From: Pseudomonadota bacterium
GTDB taxonomy: Bacteria; Pseudomonadota; Alphaproteobacteria; Rs-D84
DNA: 18,738 nucleotides
Reading direction: 5' to 3'
Assembly (NCBI GenBank): GCA_009781955.1
Contig: WQUT01000079.1
Span: 1-18,738 of the forward strand
How positions within the stretch are numbered: the first letter of the stretch is position 1; every line of letters starts with the position of its first letter. The position numbers and the translations under genes are program-made. Below, in pieces: positions 18,569-18,738 of this stretch. The notes beneath the pieces were generated by a model, which saw nothing but the letters and a program-made list of their open reading frames with translations, was not told where the DNA came from and searched no databases.

Positions 18569-18738
18569 ATGCAAAATCTAAAAGGAAAAATCGCTCTTGT
18601 CACCGGCGCATCGCGCGGGATCGGATTTGCAACGGCGGCGGAACTTGCGCGGTGCGGGTGCGGCATGATTATAAATTCGCAACATGCGGCGTCATTGGAT
18701 GCTGCGCGGATGCGACTTGACAAAATACAGGGGGGGGG
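18569..18738 (+). CDS. Short-chain dehydrogenase/reductase, N-terminal part (3' end outside window)
   Basis: SDR-family NAD(P)-dependent oxidoreductase. Only the first 56 codons are in the window. The N-terminus MQNLKGKIALVTGASRGIG has the Rossmann cofactor motif TGxxxGxG (residues 12-19 as TGASRGIG), followed by FATAAELARCG and the second strand MIINS, as in FabG-like enzymes. The ATG at 18569 is used; an ATG at 18564 in another frame closes after five codons. AAAGGA lies about 10 bases upstream and the dipeptidase stop is 5 bp before, so it belongs to the same operon. The substrate cannot be told from this part. The last codons run into a run of nine G at the window edge. Confidence 0.9.
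   Translation, partial: MQNLKGKIALVTGASRGIGFATAAELARCGCGMIINSQHAASLDAARMRLDKIQGG

Noticed and set aside
17902..18723. Minus-strand frame of 273 codons
   Set aside because: It is antisense to the dipeptidase and the SDR start, both with clear motifs, and has no recognisable domain or start site.
1..18738. tRNA, rRNA or riboswitch genes
   Set aside because: I looked through the intergenic gaps and saw no cloverleaf, rRNA segment or known riboswitch pattern; the structured gaps are explained by the palindromic elements and terminators. A covariance-model search would settle this.

Overview
The window looks like a stretch of an uncultured, probably host-associated alphaproteobacterium. This rests on gene content (ftsE-ftsX followed by a DUF218/YdcF-like gene, an alphaproteobacterial-style secreted SNase, a stand-alone tolB, a YqaA/VTT membrane protein) and on GC-rich core genes crowded with small palindromic repeats. 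The species cannot be named from sequence alone. Both window edges lie in repeat-like DNA (an element at 1-96, a run of nine G at 18730-18738), so the window may be a contig that broke at repeats.

Layout. 1-638: 3' part of a reverse transcriptase of the diversity-generating-retroelement (DGR) type. 689-1252: efp, driven by a consensus promoter that overlaps the reverse transcriptase stop codon. 1287-1508: a palindromic element and two hairpins. 1534-2102 (minus): a small RHH/CopG-like gene with its own promoter and direct-repeat operator, followed by an unknown 98-residue protein. 2384-4224 (plus): tolB, half a palindromic element, and a secreted thermonuclease-like protein. 4228-5242 (minus): plsC and a small unknown gene. 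5243-5651: no gene, but a palindromic element, a long hairpin, a strong promoter and two terminator hairpins leading into a phage tail-fibre-like gene (5652-6350). 6393-10702 (minus): a five-gene, visibly AT-rich cluster for surface glycan synthesis (GT92-like, FkbM methyltransferase, GT2, a second GT, a DUF616-like protein). 10844-13221 (plus): ftsE, ftsX and a DUF218 gene. 13218-13601 (minus): a XRE regulator, apparently leaderless. 13851-15817 (plus): a trimeric autotransporter adhesin and a periplasmic OmpA-like protein. 15896-16477 (minus): a YqaA/VTT protein. 16713-18738 (plus): an unknown gene with a faint thymidine-kinase-like layout, rbfA, a VanX-type dipeptidase and the start of a short-chain dehydrogenase.

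The most striking feature is a family of palindromic elements about 70-160 bp long. Each is built from terminal inverted repeats that fold on themselves, two internal hairpins, an inner inverted repeat and a variable, often AT-rich centre. Copies lie between genes, but three lie inside reading frames and keep them open: the reverse transcriptase, ftsE (C-terminal tail) and rbfA (a 54-codon insert between the two halves of the domain). A further short fragment may form the C-terminal tail of the dipeptidase. Two copies share the same hairpin architecture with compensating base changes, so structure is kept while sequence drifts. The behaviour recalls Rickettsia palindromic elements, but the sequence layout is different. 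Other simple repeats have entered plsC, the ftsX-DUF218 gap and the start region of the YqaA gene.

Functionally the window mixes housekeeping (EF-P, TolB, FtsEX, RbfA, PlsC) with envelope and surface-variation functions (glycan cluster, adhesin plus peptidoglycan-type partner, tail-fibre-like protein, DGR-type reverse transcriptase).
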